NCBI GenBank assembly: GCA_013036995.1
Contig: JAAOXG010000067.1
Coordinates: 1 to 51,794, forward strand
Length of the DNA stretch: 51,794 nucleotides
From: Lacrimispora defluvii
GTDB taxonomy: Bacteria; Bacillota; Clostridia; Lachnospirales; Lachnospiraceae
Direction of reading: 5' to 3'
The notes under the pieces are model-generated. The model was not told the DNA's origin, ran no database searches, and saw only the letters and a program-made list of their open reading frames with translations. Positions 1 through 7,483 of this stretch are shown piece by piece. The translations under genes and the position numbers were made by a program. The stretch's first letter is position 1. Each line of letters begins with the position of its first letter.

Positions 1-66
1 CCAAAACCATCGGTTTCATGCTATTTTTATGCCAGTTATTATTGAATTTTCAAGGTGCATAGGCAC

Positions 67-687
67 TTATTTAAGTGCGAAGTTTGAGTAATTTAAATTG
101 ATCAGATAACTTTTGTGAATCCGGTAAAATCCAAAGGAGGACAGGCGTTTCTCATATTCACATAACAGCTGGTTCTCCGTATAATCCCTGGTAACAGTAT
201 GGATCATGCAGCTTCGGCAGCAGGTTTCTATGTATACGATCTGCCTGATATCAAGCAGTATAATGGTTCTGTTGACATTAATGGGAAACTTATGTGCCGG
301 GAGAGATAATTCATTTTTCAAAGAATGATCCAGATCCTGTCTGCATTTTTCCAGAATACAGCGTAACCGTTCCGGATCAAAGGGTTTTAAAATATAGTTA
401 TTTACACCCAGTTCAAATGCCTGAACTGCATATTGGGAAAATGCGGTTGCAAAAATGATCTGGGCATGAGGCATCATCTTTCTGGCGGCAGCAGCCAGTG
501 TGGTTCCATCCATATCGTTTAAACTGATATCCAGAAAGAGAATATCAAAATAATGATGGCCAAACAATTCAAGGGCTGCATTACCACTGTCTCCTTCCAT
601 AATCTCGCTGTCAGGAAGGAAGGATAAAATCTGGTGTATCAGTTCTTTACGCGCAGGACGTTCATCATCAATCACAGCAATTTTCAT
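67..687 (-). CDS. LytR/AlgR-type response regulator (REC-LytTR)
   Basis: Response regulator of a two-component pair with the histidine kinase encoded just upstream. The receiver domain (about residues 1-115) has the acidic pair D7/D8, phospho-acceptor D53 and the conserved lysine K101. The C-terminal part (about 125-206) matches the LytTR DNA-binding fold rather than a helix-turn-helix. The start is ATG at 687, giving 206 aa, because an AAGGGGG ribosome binding site lies 8 bases upstream; a TTG two codons earlier is possible but worse placed. The start overlaps the 3' end of the kinase gene by 20 bases, so the two are translationally coupled. Targets are unknown; LytTR regulators of this class often control nearby membrane protein or transporter genes. 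Confidence 0.93.
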   Translation of the reverse strand: MKIAVIDDERPARKELIHQILSFLPDSEIMEGDSGNAALELFGHHYFDILFLDISLNDMDGTTLAAAARKMMPHAQIIFATAFSQYAVQAFELGVNNYILKPFDPERLRCILEKCRQDLDHSLKNELSLPAHKFPINVNRTIILLDIRQIVYIETCCRSCMIHTVTRDYTENQLLCEYEKRLSSFGFYRIHKSYLINLNYSNFALK

Positions 688-2383
688 AAACAAATCCCCC
701 TTTTGATTCTGGAGCGGCCGGTATGGTAAAAGAGATGTCAGAACCGGAATCAGAACTCAGAATATGAAGTCCGTGTTCCTGTCCATAAATGCTTTTTAAC
801 CGTTTATGGACATTTTCCAGTCCAACTCCCCCGTAATGTTCTCCCTGATACAGATGTTTTATGACTGTCTCTGGAATTCCCGGTCCTTTATCGGAAACAG
901 AAATCTTTGTAAAAGCTCCTTCCATGCAGGCGCAGATGGATACATAGCGGTTTGCGTTTTTATCAAAACCATAGCGTATGGCATTTTCCACCAGGGGCTG
1001 AAGGATAAACGCCGGAATCTGGCAGTTTGTATTCTCGTCCGTTATTATGTCTATATGGAGCTTTTCCTCAAATCTGGCTTTTTCCAGTTCCAGATAGCTG
1101 GTAATATGCTGAAGTTCTGTCTTAAGTGTGTGCATGTAGGAATTGTGCTCCAGTGTCTGCCTGTAATAGGACGACAAAGTAAGAAGCAGTTCTCTTGCTC
1201 TGTCCGGATTCTCGCGGCAGACATAGGAGATGGTGTTAAGTGAATTATAGAGGAAATGGGGATTGACCTGAGACTGCAGTGCTTTTAATTCTGCCTTACG
1301 CCGTAATTTTTTCTGGTATTCCAGTTCTGACAGCTCAAACTGAGTGGAAAATAGCCTTGCAAGTTCCGAGGCAAAATTTAAATCAGACTGGGACTGCTGG
1401 CAGTGTTTTTTAATTACCATGGTCAGACTTCCCATGACCTGATTCATTTCTATAATGGGAGCAGCCACAATAATATGATTTTTCAATATGGGATATAGTG
1501 GTTCTCCTTTTTTGGCATAATGAAAAATGGTTGGTTTCCTGTCGTGGATAGAGGCCAGAATTGGAAGAAGAACCGAATCCTCATTCATATCCTTCAGTTC
1601 TGAATTGACTTTCCTGCTTATTATTTTTCCGGTATCTGTAATAAGAATGGCGGAGCAGTTTGTGGACTGAAAAATAATTTCAGCAGCAGCCTGCATATCC
1701 TGAATGCTGTATAAGCCTTTGCGAAGATGGGGAAGACTTTGTTCCACGATTCCAAGAGCCAGCCGCATCCGCTCAGCAAACTGACTATCCTCCTCCAGAA
1801 ACACCATATTAAAAGTACCCAGAAATACTAACATACCAAGCGCGTTCATGGTCATCATGGGAAGTGAGATCAGCTTTACAAGCTGGACTGCTGCAGAAAA
1901 GGGCCGTGAAATAAGCAGTATAATCATCATCTGGAGAAATTCTACAAAAACCGTGAGAATAAAAACACTGGAGCTGCCCATTTTACCTGCCTTAAACCGG
2001 CTGGAGAACAGGGAGCCTGCAAGCCCCTCAACCAGAGTGGAGACAGCACAGGCTGCCGCAGTAAATCCGCCGATATCAAACAGATAACGGTGAATTCCTC
2101 CAATTAAGGCGGCACCCATTCCAACATATGGACCACCTAAAAGGCCGGCAGCCAGCACTCCGATTACCCGGGTGTTGACAATTGCTCCCTGGGTGCGGAC
2201 CCCCGTGTAGGTCGATATAATGCTGATTAAACCGAATATGATGGCAAGCATGATTCCGCAGCCGGCGGAATGCTTATCATAAAGGAGCATACTCCTTACT
2301 ATGGGAATTTTGGTCAGAAGAGCAGCAATCAGAACCAGAAGACCGATATTTAAAAGAAGACTGAAAAACATAGCACTTGACAT
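668..2383 (-). CDS. LytS/BtsS-type sensor histidine kinase
   Basis: 571 aa membrane kinase. The N-terminal ~200 residues are strongly hydrophobic and carry the 5TM-5TMR_LYT signature, including GAIVNTRVIGV and AGLLGGPYVG and a following HRY. A GAF-like region follows (about 215-345). The His_kinase core reads QSQVNPHFLYNSLNTI with the phospho-accepting histidine, followed by an N box (LQPLVENAIRYGF) and a G box (GGVGLENVHKRL). Related LytS, BtsS and YpdA kinases sense external pyruvate or cell-envelope state, so a carboxylate sensor is likely but not shown. ATG start with GGGGG six bases upstream. A perfect 18 bp palindrome covers the promoter area upstream. Confidence 0.93.
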   Translation of the reverse strand: MSSAMFFSLLLNIGLLVLIAALLTKIPIVRSMLLYDKHSAGCGIMLAIIFGLISIISTYTGVRTQGAIVNTRVIGVLAAGLLGGPYVGMGAALIGGIHRYLFDIGGFTAAACAVSTLVEGLAGSLFSSRFKAGKMGSSSVFILTVFVEFLQMMIILLISRPFSAAVQLVKLISLPMMTMNALGMLVFLGTFNMVFLEEDSQFAERMRLALGIVEQSLPHLRKGLYSIQDMQAAAEIIFQSTNCSAILITDTGKIISRKVNSELKDMNEDSVLLPILASIHDRKPTIFHYAKKGEPLYPILKNHIIVAAPIIEMNQVMGSLTMVIKKHCQQSQSDLNFASELARLFSTQFELSELEYQKKLRRKAELKALQSQVNPHFLYNSLNTISYVCRENPDRARELLLTLSSYYRQTLEHNSYMHTLKTELQHITSYLELEKARFEEKLHIDIITDENTNCQIPAFILQPLVENAIRYGFDKNANRYVSICACMEGAFTKISVSDKGPGIPETVIKHLYQGEHYGGVGLENVHKRLKSIYGQEHGLHILSSDSGSDISFTIPAAPESKGGFVYENCCD

Positions 2384-2414
2384 AAGTTTCCCCCTTATAC
2401 TGGCTGTTAAAATT

Positions 2415-2432
2415 CTGTTATAATTATAACAG
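2415..2432. promoter_or_regulatory. Perfect 18 bp palindrome containing TATAAT on both strands
   Basis: CTGTTATAATTATAACAG is a perfect inverted repeat 32 bases upstream of the lytS-like start. It includes a TATAAT on each strand, so it probably overlaps the -10 of the two-component operon and may be a repressor operator. Confidence 0.45.
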
Positions 2433-2478
2433 ATATTTTAAAGAAATACAGTGGGAGTCATGGAAGATAGAAAGTAAC

Positions 2479-2508
2479 TTGCATTTATAGTCAGGAATCA
2501 TATATAAT
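2479..2508 (+). promoter_or_regulatory. Promoter of the holin-like gene
   Basis: TTGCAT at 2479-2484 and TATAAT at 2503-2508 with an 18 base spacer, followed by a GGAGGG ribosome binding site before the ATG at 2557. Confidence 0.6.
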
Positions 2509-2556
2509 TTAACATCAGGAACCGATGCAGGCAAAACAGGGTTAACTGGAGGGAAA

Positions 2557-2892
2557 ATGATGAAACTATTTATAAAGTATATTTCAATTGTATTAGCCAT
2601 TTATCTGATGTCATTTATATTTAACTCGGTTTATATTGGAAGTTTAGGCGCATTGCTTATTATGGGAATGGTACTGCTGCTTGTGAACCTTATTATAAAG
2701 CCATTTCTTATGCTGATAACATTACCGGCTAATATATTGACGTTAGGCTTATTCAGCTTTATTGTAAATGCATGGACCATCATGATTGCCGATTCCCTGG
2801 TTGAAAATATAAGTATGGGCGGCTTTCTTAATTCGCTGGTTGCAGCTTTCATAATTACTATCTTAAATAATCTGTTTCAGGATAAAAAGTAG
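2557..2892 (+). CDS. Phage holin family 4-like membrane protein (YvlD type)
   Basis: 111 aa, almost entirely hydrophobic, with four predicted membrane segments (about 5-25, 30-50, 55-80 and 88-107). The pattern with LLLVNLIIKPFLMLITLPANILTLGLF is typical of the YvlD / phage_holin_4_2 family (PF04020). These are common stand-alone chromosomal genes and need not be phage-derived; the function is unsettled, though a role in envelope stress has been suggested for relatives. ATG chosen because GGAGGG lies 4-5 bases upstream; a second ATG follows directly. It is monocistronic, bounded by its own promoter and a strong terminator. Confidence 0.85.
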   Translation: MMKLFIKYISIVLAIYLMSFIFNSVYIGSLGALLIMGMVLLLVNLIIKPFLMLITLPANILTLGLFSFIVNAWTIMIADSLVENISMGGFLNSLVAAFIITILNNLFQDKK

Positions 2893-2902
2893 GCAACGGC
2901 AT

Positions 2903-2949
2903 AAAAGCATGGCCTGAATCCACGTGTATGGGTTCTGGTCATGCTTTTT
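2903..2949. terminator. Bidirectional intrinsic terminator
   Basis: Long hairpin with arms AAAAGCATGGCCTGAATCC and GGTTCTGGTCATGCTTTTT (two or three mismatches). T-runs flank it on both strands, so it can end both the holin-like gene and the convergent asr operon. Confidence 0.8.
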
Positions 2950-2979
2950 CTCATGCGAAGCGATTGTAATAGTTTTTTT

Positions 2980-3942
2980 CTAATATTTGACGCCCTTCCA
3001 GTAAAGCGGCTTATACACATTAGCCTCTTCCGGCAAAGTCACATCCTTCATTGCCCAACGGTAGAATTCCTCAAATCCGGTCCGGTCCACAATATATCCG
3101 ATATGTTCCTTTCCGCCGGGAGCAGTGGTATCAATGTATTTTGTTACATAATCATAAGTGTTTAAAATAATTTTTAATATGCTGTCCTCATCGGCCCATT
3201 TGATAAAATCTTCGCCCAAACGGGGATTTTTCTTTCCGGTACGTCCAAGCAGGGTGAGGCGGTAAAACTTCTCCTGACTTCTGGTCCACGCTCTGGTGGG
3301 GCAGGCAAGTACACATTCCCCGCAGCCGATGCAGGTTTCATGATTGCGCGTTACCTTACAGTTTACTGTTTCCAGAGCCCCGGTAGATTTCCGTTTGCAT
3401 GCTTTCACGCAGGCGCCGCAGTTGACACAGCGGTCTGCATCGTAGCGGGGGAGTGTCATTCCCATAATGCCGAAATCATGCATCCGAACCTTGGCACAGT
3501 CGTTGGGGCAGCCGGTTAATGCAACCTTAAAATGGAGATTGTTTGGGAAAATGGCTTTCTCTATTTTCTTTGCAAAATCCGCCGTATTATAGCAGGCATA
3601 AGGGCAGACGTTGTTACCGATGCATGCGGTTATATTCCGGGTTCCGGCAGCGCTGTAGCCCTCTCCGGATTTTTCCTGATTAATATCCAGTCCTTCAATA
3701 ATCGGCTGCAGCAGGGCATTGACCTTTGGAATATCCGCAAATGGGATTCCGGGGATCTCAAAACCCTGTCTGGAGGTAATGTGTACAGTGCCATTGCCGT
3801 AAGTATCGGCAATATTCTGAATCATAGATAAAAATCTGGCTTCCAGATAGCCGCCTGGAACCCGGACGCGGGAGGCTGTAAGGCCTCTGTGTTTCGTAAC
3901 CCGGAAAGCATTTTTTTTCAGTTCCTTTGTGTTAATATCCAT
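2980..3942 (-). CDS. asrC: Anaerobic sulfite reductase subunit C (siroheme subunit)
   Basis: 320 aa catalytic subunit of the AsrABC dissimilatory-type sulfite reductase, which reduces sulfite to sulfide with NADH in the cytoplasm. The siroheme/4Fe-4S binding cysteines are visible as ACIGNNVCPYACYNT and TGCPNDC. Two further ferredoxin 4Fe-4S motifs follow, CVNCGACVKAC and CIGCGECVLAC. Length and domain order fit the family. It is the last gene of the operon, 15 bases after asrB, and ends before a bidirectional terminator. A good match; the only alternative would be another siroheme reductase, which the neighbouring AsrA and AsrB genes argue against. Confidence 0.96.
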   Translation of the reverse strand: MDINTKELKKNAFRVTKHRGLTASRVRVPGGYLEARFLSMIQNIADTYGNGTVHITSRQGFEIPGIPFADIPKVNALLQPIIEGLDINQEKSGEGYSAAGTRNITACIGNNVCPYACYNTADFAKKIEKAIFPNNLHFKVALTGCPNDCAKVRMHDFGIMGMTLPRYDADRCVNCGACVKACKRKSTGALETVNCKVTRNHETCIGCGECVLACPTRAWTRSQEKFYRLTLLGRTGKKNPRLGEDFIKWADEDSILKIILNTYDYVTKYIDTTAPGGKEHIGYIVDRTGFEEFYRWAMKDVTLPEEANVYKPLYWKGVKY

Positions 3943-3957
3943 TAGACGTTCCCCTTT

Positions 3958-4752
3958 CTAATCCAAGAGTTTGCGGCCTTTGGTAAATGGAAAGACAGGT
4001 CCGTCCAGGCACACATAGGTGTCATCAATTTTACAGTGTCCGCATTTGCCGATTCCGCAGCACATTTTCCGTTCATGGGATATCCAGATATTTTCTTCCT
4101 TCAGTCCAATATCCAGAAGTCCCTGAGTGGTAAAGCGCATCATAGCTGGAGGCCCCACCACAATTGCAGTGGTTTCTTCTTTGTTTTTCAGCTTTAATTT
4201 TGGTATATACTGGGTGACCAGACCGATCTGGCAGGCAGTGTCATCATCTGCACAATCGACAGTCAGAATGACTTCCATTGCCTGCTTCCATTTGCCGAAG
4301 TCCTCCAGAAAGAGAATGTCTTTGGGTGTCTTAAATCCGGCGATGAGTGTCATGCCCTTTGTTTCTTCCATATGACTGGAAAAATAATCAACCACACCCT
4401 TCACAGGAGAAAGTCCGGTTCCGCCTGCTATGACCAGAAGCTCTTTCCCCCGGAAATTTCCGATATCAAATCCATTGCCGTAAGGTCCTCTTAAAAACAG
4501 GCTGTCTCCCTGATAACGTTCAAAGATTTCTCCTGTCACCTTACCTACCCGGCGAATGGTTAAATCTACGGAATCCTCCCGGATGCCGCTGACTGAAATG
4601 GGCGCTTCTCCGAACTTCGGAATGGAAACCTCGAAAAACTGACCCGGTTTTACGTCTCCATGATAAGCCATGCGGAAAGTGTATTCAATGTCCGTATGGC
4701 GGATTACCTCCTTGATTTCAGAACGGAAAGGAAGATATTCGTTATGATTCAT
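3958..4752 (-). CDS. asrB: Anaerobic sulfite reductase subunit B (FAD/NAD-binding)
   Basis: 264 aa flavoprotein of the ferredoxin-NADP reductase type that passes electrons from NADH to the other Asr subunits. It shows an FAD-binding barrel (RGPYGNGFD), the NAD-binding GGTGLSPVKGV motif and a C-terminal 2Fe-2S motif CCGIGKCGHCKI. Two ATGs lie six bases apart (4758 and 4752); the downstream one is nine bases from AGGAGG and is preferred, the other is only three bases away. The start lies inside the end of asrA, so translation is coupled. Confidence 0.95.
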   Translation of the reverse strand: MNHNEYLPFRSEIKEVIRHTDIEYTFRMAYHGDVKPGQFFEVSIPKFGEAPISVSGIREDSVDLTIRRVGKVTGEIFERYQGDSLFLRGPYGNGFDIGNFRGKELLVIAGGTGLSPVKGVVDYFSSHMEETKGMTLIAGFKTPKDILFLEDFGKWKQAMEVILTVDCADDDTACQIGLVTQYIPKLKLKNKEETTAIVVGPPAMMRFTTQGLLDIGLKEENIWISHERKMCCGIGKCGHCKIDDTYVCLDGPVFPFTKGRKLLD

Positions 4753-5761
4753 TTCCATTTACCTCCTTCATGGCATCCTCCAGCTGATTGATGCAGTGGG
4801 AAAATGAGATGTACTCCGGGCACACGTCGTCGCACCGGCCACAGCCTACGCACATATGAATGCCATTGCGCTTCTTGTAGTCATATACCTTGTGAAGAAC
4901 CTTAAAGCGCATGCGCTGTCCGTTGTTCTGGCGGTAGCTGCCGCCTCCTGCCACATCAGTAAAACCATCTGTCATACAGGAAGCCCATACTCTGCGGCGT
5001 TCTCCGGCTTTGCCGTTATCGGTATAGAAAATATCCTGCATGGTAAAACAGGTACAGGTTGGACATACAAAATTACACCGTCCGCAGTTGATGCAGCGGC
5101 TGTCATATTGTTTCCACATGGATGACTTCATAACATCTAAGGAAAGAGAATCAGGGATGCTGACCTGTGTTTCAGTCTCGGTTACGTAAGATGGGGTTAC
5201 ATCTGCCTGTTTTGAACAGTTGGCAGCAAATAGCTCATCCCATTCCGGATTTTTATTATCAATTCTCACTCCGTCTTCCGATCGTTCCATGGACGCATGG
5301 TAGTCGTCTGATCGATTGGTACCCATATCAACACAGAAACAGCTCTCAAAGGAGTCCTTACACCCCATAAGTACAAATTTCACCCGGTCCCGAAGACGTT
5401 TATAATAAGGGTCTTCAGCCCCGTTATGGAGATACATGGTATCTAAGCGCTTCACCCCATGAAGATCGCAGCTGCGCAGAAAAATAATTGCCTGCTTCAC
5501 AGGGGACTCCGGTTCCTTTACCGAATCTTCCGTAAAATAAAATAAGGTCTCCGAGATGGGAAGAAGTATTTCTTTAAAAGAAAAGTCTGACTTCTGGTCA
5601 AATACGATGTCGTCAATGGACTGTATTTCTCCATAGTGAACAGAGTCCGTATCAGAAAAAGCACCTCCGTTTTTCATCAGCATGGGAGCATAGATGACGG
5701 AATCCTTTTTCCAGTTTTTAAATACTTCGTTGACCTCTTTTGTATTAAGGATATATCCCAT
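4742..5761 (-). CDS. asrA: Anaerobic sulfite reductase subunit A (4Fe-4S)
   Basis: 339 aa electron-transfer subunit of AsrABC. The C-terminal half has two 4Fe-4S clusters of the dicluster type, CINCGRCNFVCPTCTCF and CVGCGRCDDVCPEYISF. The N-terminal part contains the conserved FLRSCDLHGVKRLD segment. ATG at 5761 with AAAGGAGG upstream. It directly follows the FNT channel gene (one base gap) and overlaps asrB, so channel and reductase are one transcription unit. Confidence 0.95.
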   Translation of the reverse strand: MGYILNTKEVNEVFKNWKKDSVIYAPMLMKNGGAFSDTDSVHYGEIQSIDDIVFDQKSDFSFKEILLPISETLFYFTEDSVKEPESPVKQAIIFLRSCDLHGVKRLDTMYLHNGAEDPYYKRLRDRVKFVLMGCKDSFESCFCVDMGTNRSDDYHASMERSEDGVRIDNKNPEWDELFAANCSKQADVTPSYVTETETQVSIPDSLSLDVMKSSMWKQYDSRCINCGRCNFVCPTCTCFTMQDIFYTDNGKAGERRRVWASCMTDGFTDVAGGGSYRQNNGQRMRFKVLHKVYDYKKRNGIHMCVGCGRCDDVCPEYISFSHCINQLEDAMKEVNGNES

Positions 5762-5762
5762 G

Positions 5763-6530
5763 CTATGCCTCCTTTTTTCCGGAAATCAGATAATAGGGAA
5801 CAGCAGTAAATAAAATTCCGCCTGCCATATTGCCAAGAGTTACAACCAGAATATTGTAAAAATATCCGGAAAGGGAAACAGCCGCACCGTTAGGACTTAA
5901 GACTCCCACCGTGAGCAGTGTCATGTTCGCAATGCTGTGCTCATAGCCGCTTGTTATAAACGCAAAAAGACACCAGAACACCATGATTAATTTTCCGCTC
6001 TCTGATTTGCAGCGGAAGCTGCACCAGATAGCAAGGCAAACTAGGATGTTGCAAAGTACCGCTCTGAAAAAAAGAGGAATGAGGGGGATTGCCATTTTTG
6101 CAGCAGCAGTATTTGCCATGAATTCTCCTACTGGACCTTTTGCCAGCCCGGCACCCCAGAAAATAAGAGCAAGGAGAATGGAACCGGCCCAGTTTCCAAG
6201 TAAACAGACCACCCAAAGTTTCACAGCCTCCCCAATTGTGACCGTACCGCTGAACATTCCGCCTGCCATAACTAAATTATTCCCGGTAAACAGTTCTGCT
6301 CCTGCCATAACAACAAGACTGAGGGCGATGCCAAAGGATGCACCCATAATAATCCTGACGTAAGGCTGACTGGAAATCATCCCTCCGGCAGAGAAAATCA
6401 ATAGAATTCCAAAACCCACATAAATACCTGCCAGCATGGCCGCAACCCAGTATCCAACAGGATTCTTTTTCAGAAACTTTGATTTGTTTTCCGCCGCTTT
6501 TGCTAACATTGAATATTCTTCCTGAAACAT
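5763..6530 (-). CDS. FNT-family channel, probable hydrosulfide channel
   Basis: 255 aa integral membrane protein with six predicted helices. The formate/nitrite transporter signature AELFTGNN and the pore segment YEHSIANM with the conserved central histidine are present. The start is ATG at 6530, with AAGGAGG nine bases upstream; the open frame extends further but without a ribosome site. A described clostridial hydrosulfide channel (FNT3/HSC) is encoded beside asrABC, and the same arrangement here suggests export of HS- produced by sulfite reduction. Formate or nitrite transport remains possible from sequence alone. It is the first gene of the operon. Confidence 0.88.
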   Translation of the reverse strand: MFQEEYSMLAKAAENKSKFLKKNPVGYWVAAMLAGIYVGFGILLIFSAGGMISSQPYVRIIMGASFGIALSLVVMAGAELFTGNNLVMAGGMFSGTVTIGEAVKLWVVCLLGNWAGSILLALIFWGAGLAKGPVGEFMANTAAAKMAIPLIPLFFRAVLCNILVCLAIWCSFRCKSESGKLIMVFWCLFAFITSGYEHSIANMTLLTVGVLSPNGAAVSLSGYFYNILVVTLGNMAGGILFTAVPYYLISGKKEA

Positions 6531-6575
6531 AAACAACCTCCTTTGTTTATTTTTTATCAAACTACCCACAAAACA

Positions 6576-6581
6576 AGTATA
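6576..6581 (-). promoter_or_regulatory. -10 element of the channel-asrABC operon
   Basis: TATACT reads on the minus strand at 6581-6576. No good -35 lies 17 bases upstream; the GTGAT/ATCAC palindrome at 6600-6621 occupies that place instead. The predicted start is near 6569. Confidence 0.6.
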
Positions 6582-6599
6582 ATCAATAAATAAAAAAAG

Positions 6600-6621
6600 C
6601 ACCGTGATTAAAATCACGGTG
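6600..6621. promoter_or_regulatory. Palindrome: Crp/Fnr-type operator and regulator-gene terminator
   Basis: CACCGTGATT and AATCACGGTG form a perfect inverted repeat around an AA centre. On the minus strand it is followed by GCTTTTTTT, so it can terminate the upstream regulator gene, whose stop codon lies inside it. The same sequence contains GTGAT-N4-ATCAC, close to the Fnr/Crp half-sites TTGAT/TGTGA, centred 41.5 bases before the predicted transcription start of the asr operon. Confidence 0.6.
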
Positions 6622-7300
6622 ACTTAAAAAAAACGGACAGAGCGTCTCTGTCAGGGATAATAAATTTTCCCCGCTGGACCAGGACCAGCCCCTGTTCGGT
6701 TAAATGCTTTAACTGACGGGATACGGTTTCCCGTCTTGATCCCAGCATATCCGCCAGATACGTAACGCTTAAATCCATATTGATTAAGGTTCCGTCCTCA
6801 TCAGGAATGCCATAATCTTTGGAAAGCCGCCACAGCTTTGCTGCAATCTTCTTTTCTCCATGTACGGAGTTGGAGGTGTTTTTCAACTGGCGGTATAAGC
6901 GGCGGTTTTTTAGCGCGAGGGAATCAAGAATCAGTTTCGTCAGTTCAAAATCATGACGCATGACCTCTAGAAAATCCATTTTACCAAAGCACAGAACCAA
7001 AGATGGTTCAAAGGCCTCGCAGTTAATGGAGGCGGGCATATTCTGCAGAACCTCTTCATTCACCAATTCCCCTTTTCCCAATAGAAAGATGGTTTTTCTC
7101 TCTCCCTGGGAATTAATCTTGTAAAGGGATACGAAACCGGTTACTACTATATAAAGCGTCTGGTTCATTTCTTTATCCCAAAACAGGTGTGATCCTTTTG
7201 GAAAACGCCGCAGGCTGCCACAGGCCATCAGTGCCGCCGCTGATCTTTCTGATATGTTTTGAAAAAGCTGGGTACAGGAACAGGCTTCTTTTATATCCAT
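6614..7300 (-). CDS. Crp/Fnr-family transcriptional regulator
   Basis: 228 aa. The N-terminal two thirds form a cyclic-nucleotide-binding-like beta barrel (about 15-125). The C-terminal HTH_Crp contains VTYLADMLGSRRETVSRQL; the recognition helix keeps the Fnr-style Glu...Ser-Arg residues that read TGA half-sites. An N-terminal CSC is present but not the four-cysteine set of an oxygen-sensing Fnr cluster, so the signal is unknown. It lies upstream of, and in the same direction as, the channel-asrABC operon, separated by a terminator palindrome that also looks like its operator. This makes control of sulfite reduction likely. The RBS AAGGAG is about 12 bases from the ATG, rather far. Confidence 0.9.
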   Translation of the reverse strand: MDIKEACSCTQLFQNISERSAAALMACGSLRRFPKGSHLFWDKEMNQTLYIVVTGFVSLYKINSQGERKTIFLLGKGELVNEEVLQNMPASINCEAFEPSLVLCFGKMDFLEVMRHDFELTKLILDSLALKNRRLYRQLKNTSNSVHGEKKIAAKLWRLSKDYGIPDEDGTLINMDLSVTYLADMLGSRRETVSRQLKHLTEQGLVLVQRGKFIIPDRDALSVFFKSP

Positions 7301-7394
7301 GGGAACCGCATTCTCCTTTTGTAAGTAACTTTTAATGGATCACCTGGGCTGGCAGGCAGATGTACAATTCTTTAAGAGACAAATGTATACAGGT

Positions 7395-7423
7395 ATTATA
7401 CTATACCATGAAATACAGCGCAA
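7395..7423 (-). promoter_or_regulatory. Promoter of the Crp/Fnr-family gene
   Basis: Minus strand TTGCGC at 7423-7418 and TATAAT at 7400-7395, 17 base spacer, about 95 bases upstream of the start codon. Confidence 0.6.
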
Positions 7424-7483
7424 GGAGTAGGAAAACAGTACTTTATGATTATAACCAGGCATAGAAACATGGGCTTTACCCCT

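Noticed and set aside
2557-2892. Prophage remnant, because of the holin-like gene
   Set aside because: The family is common as stand-alone chromosomal genes and no other phage gene is near.
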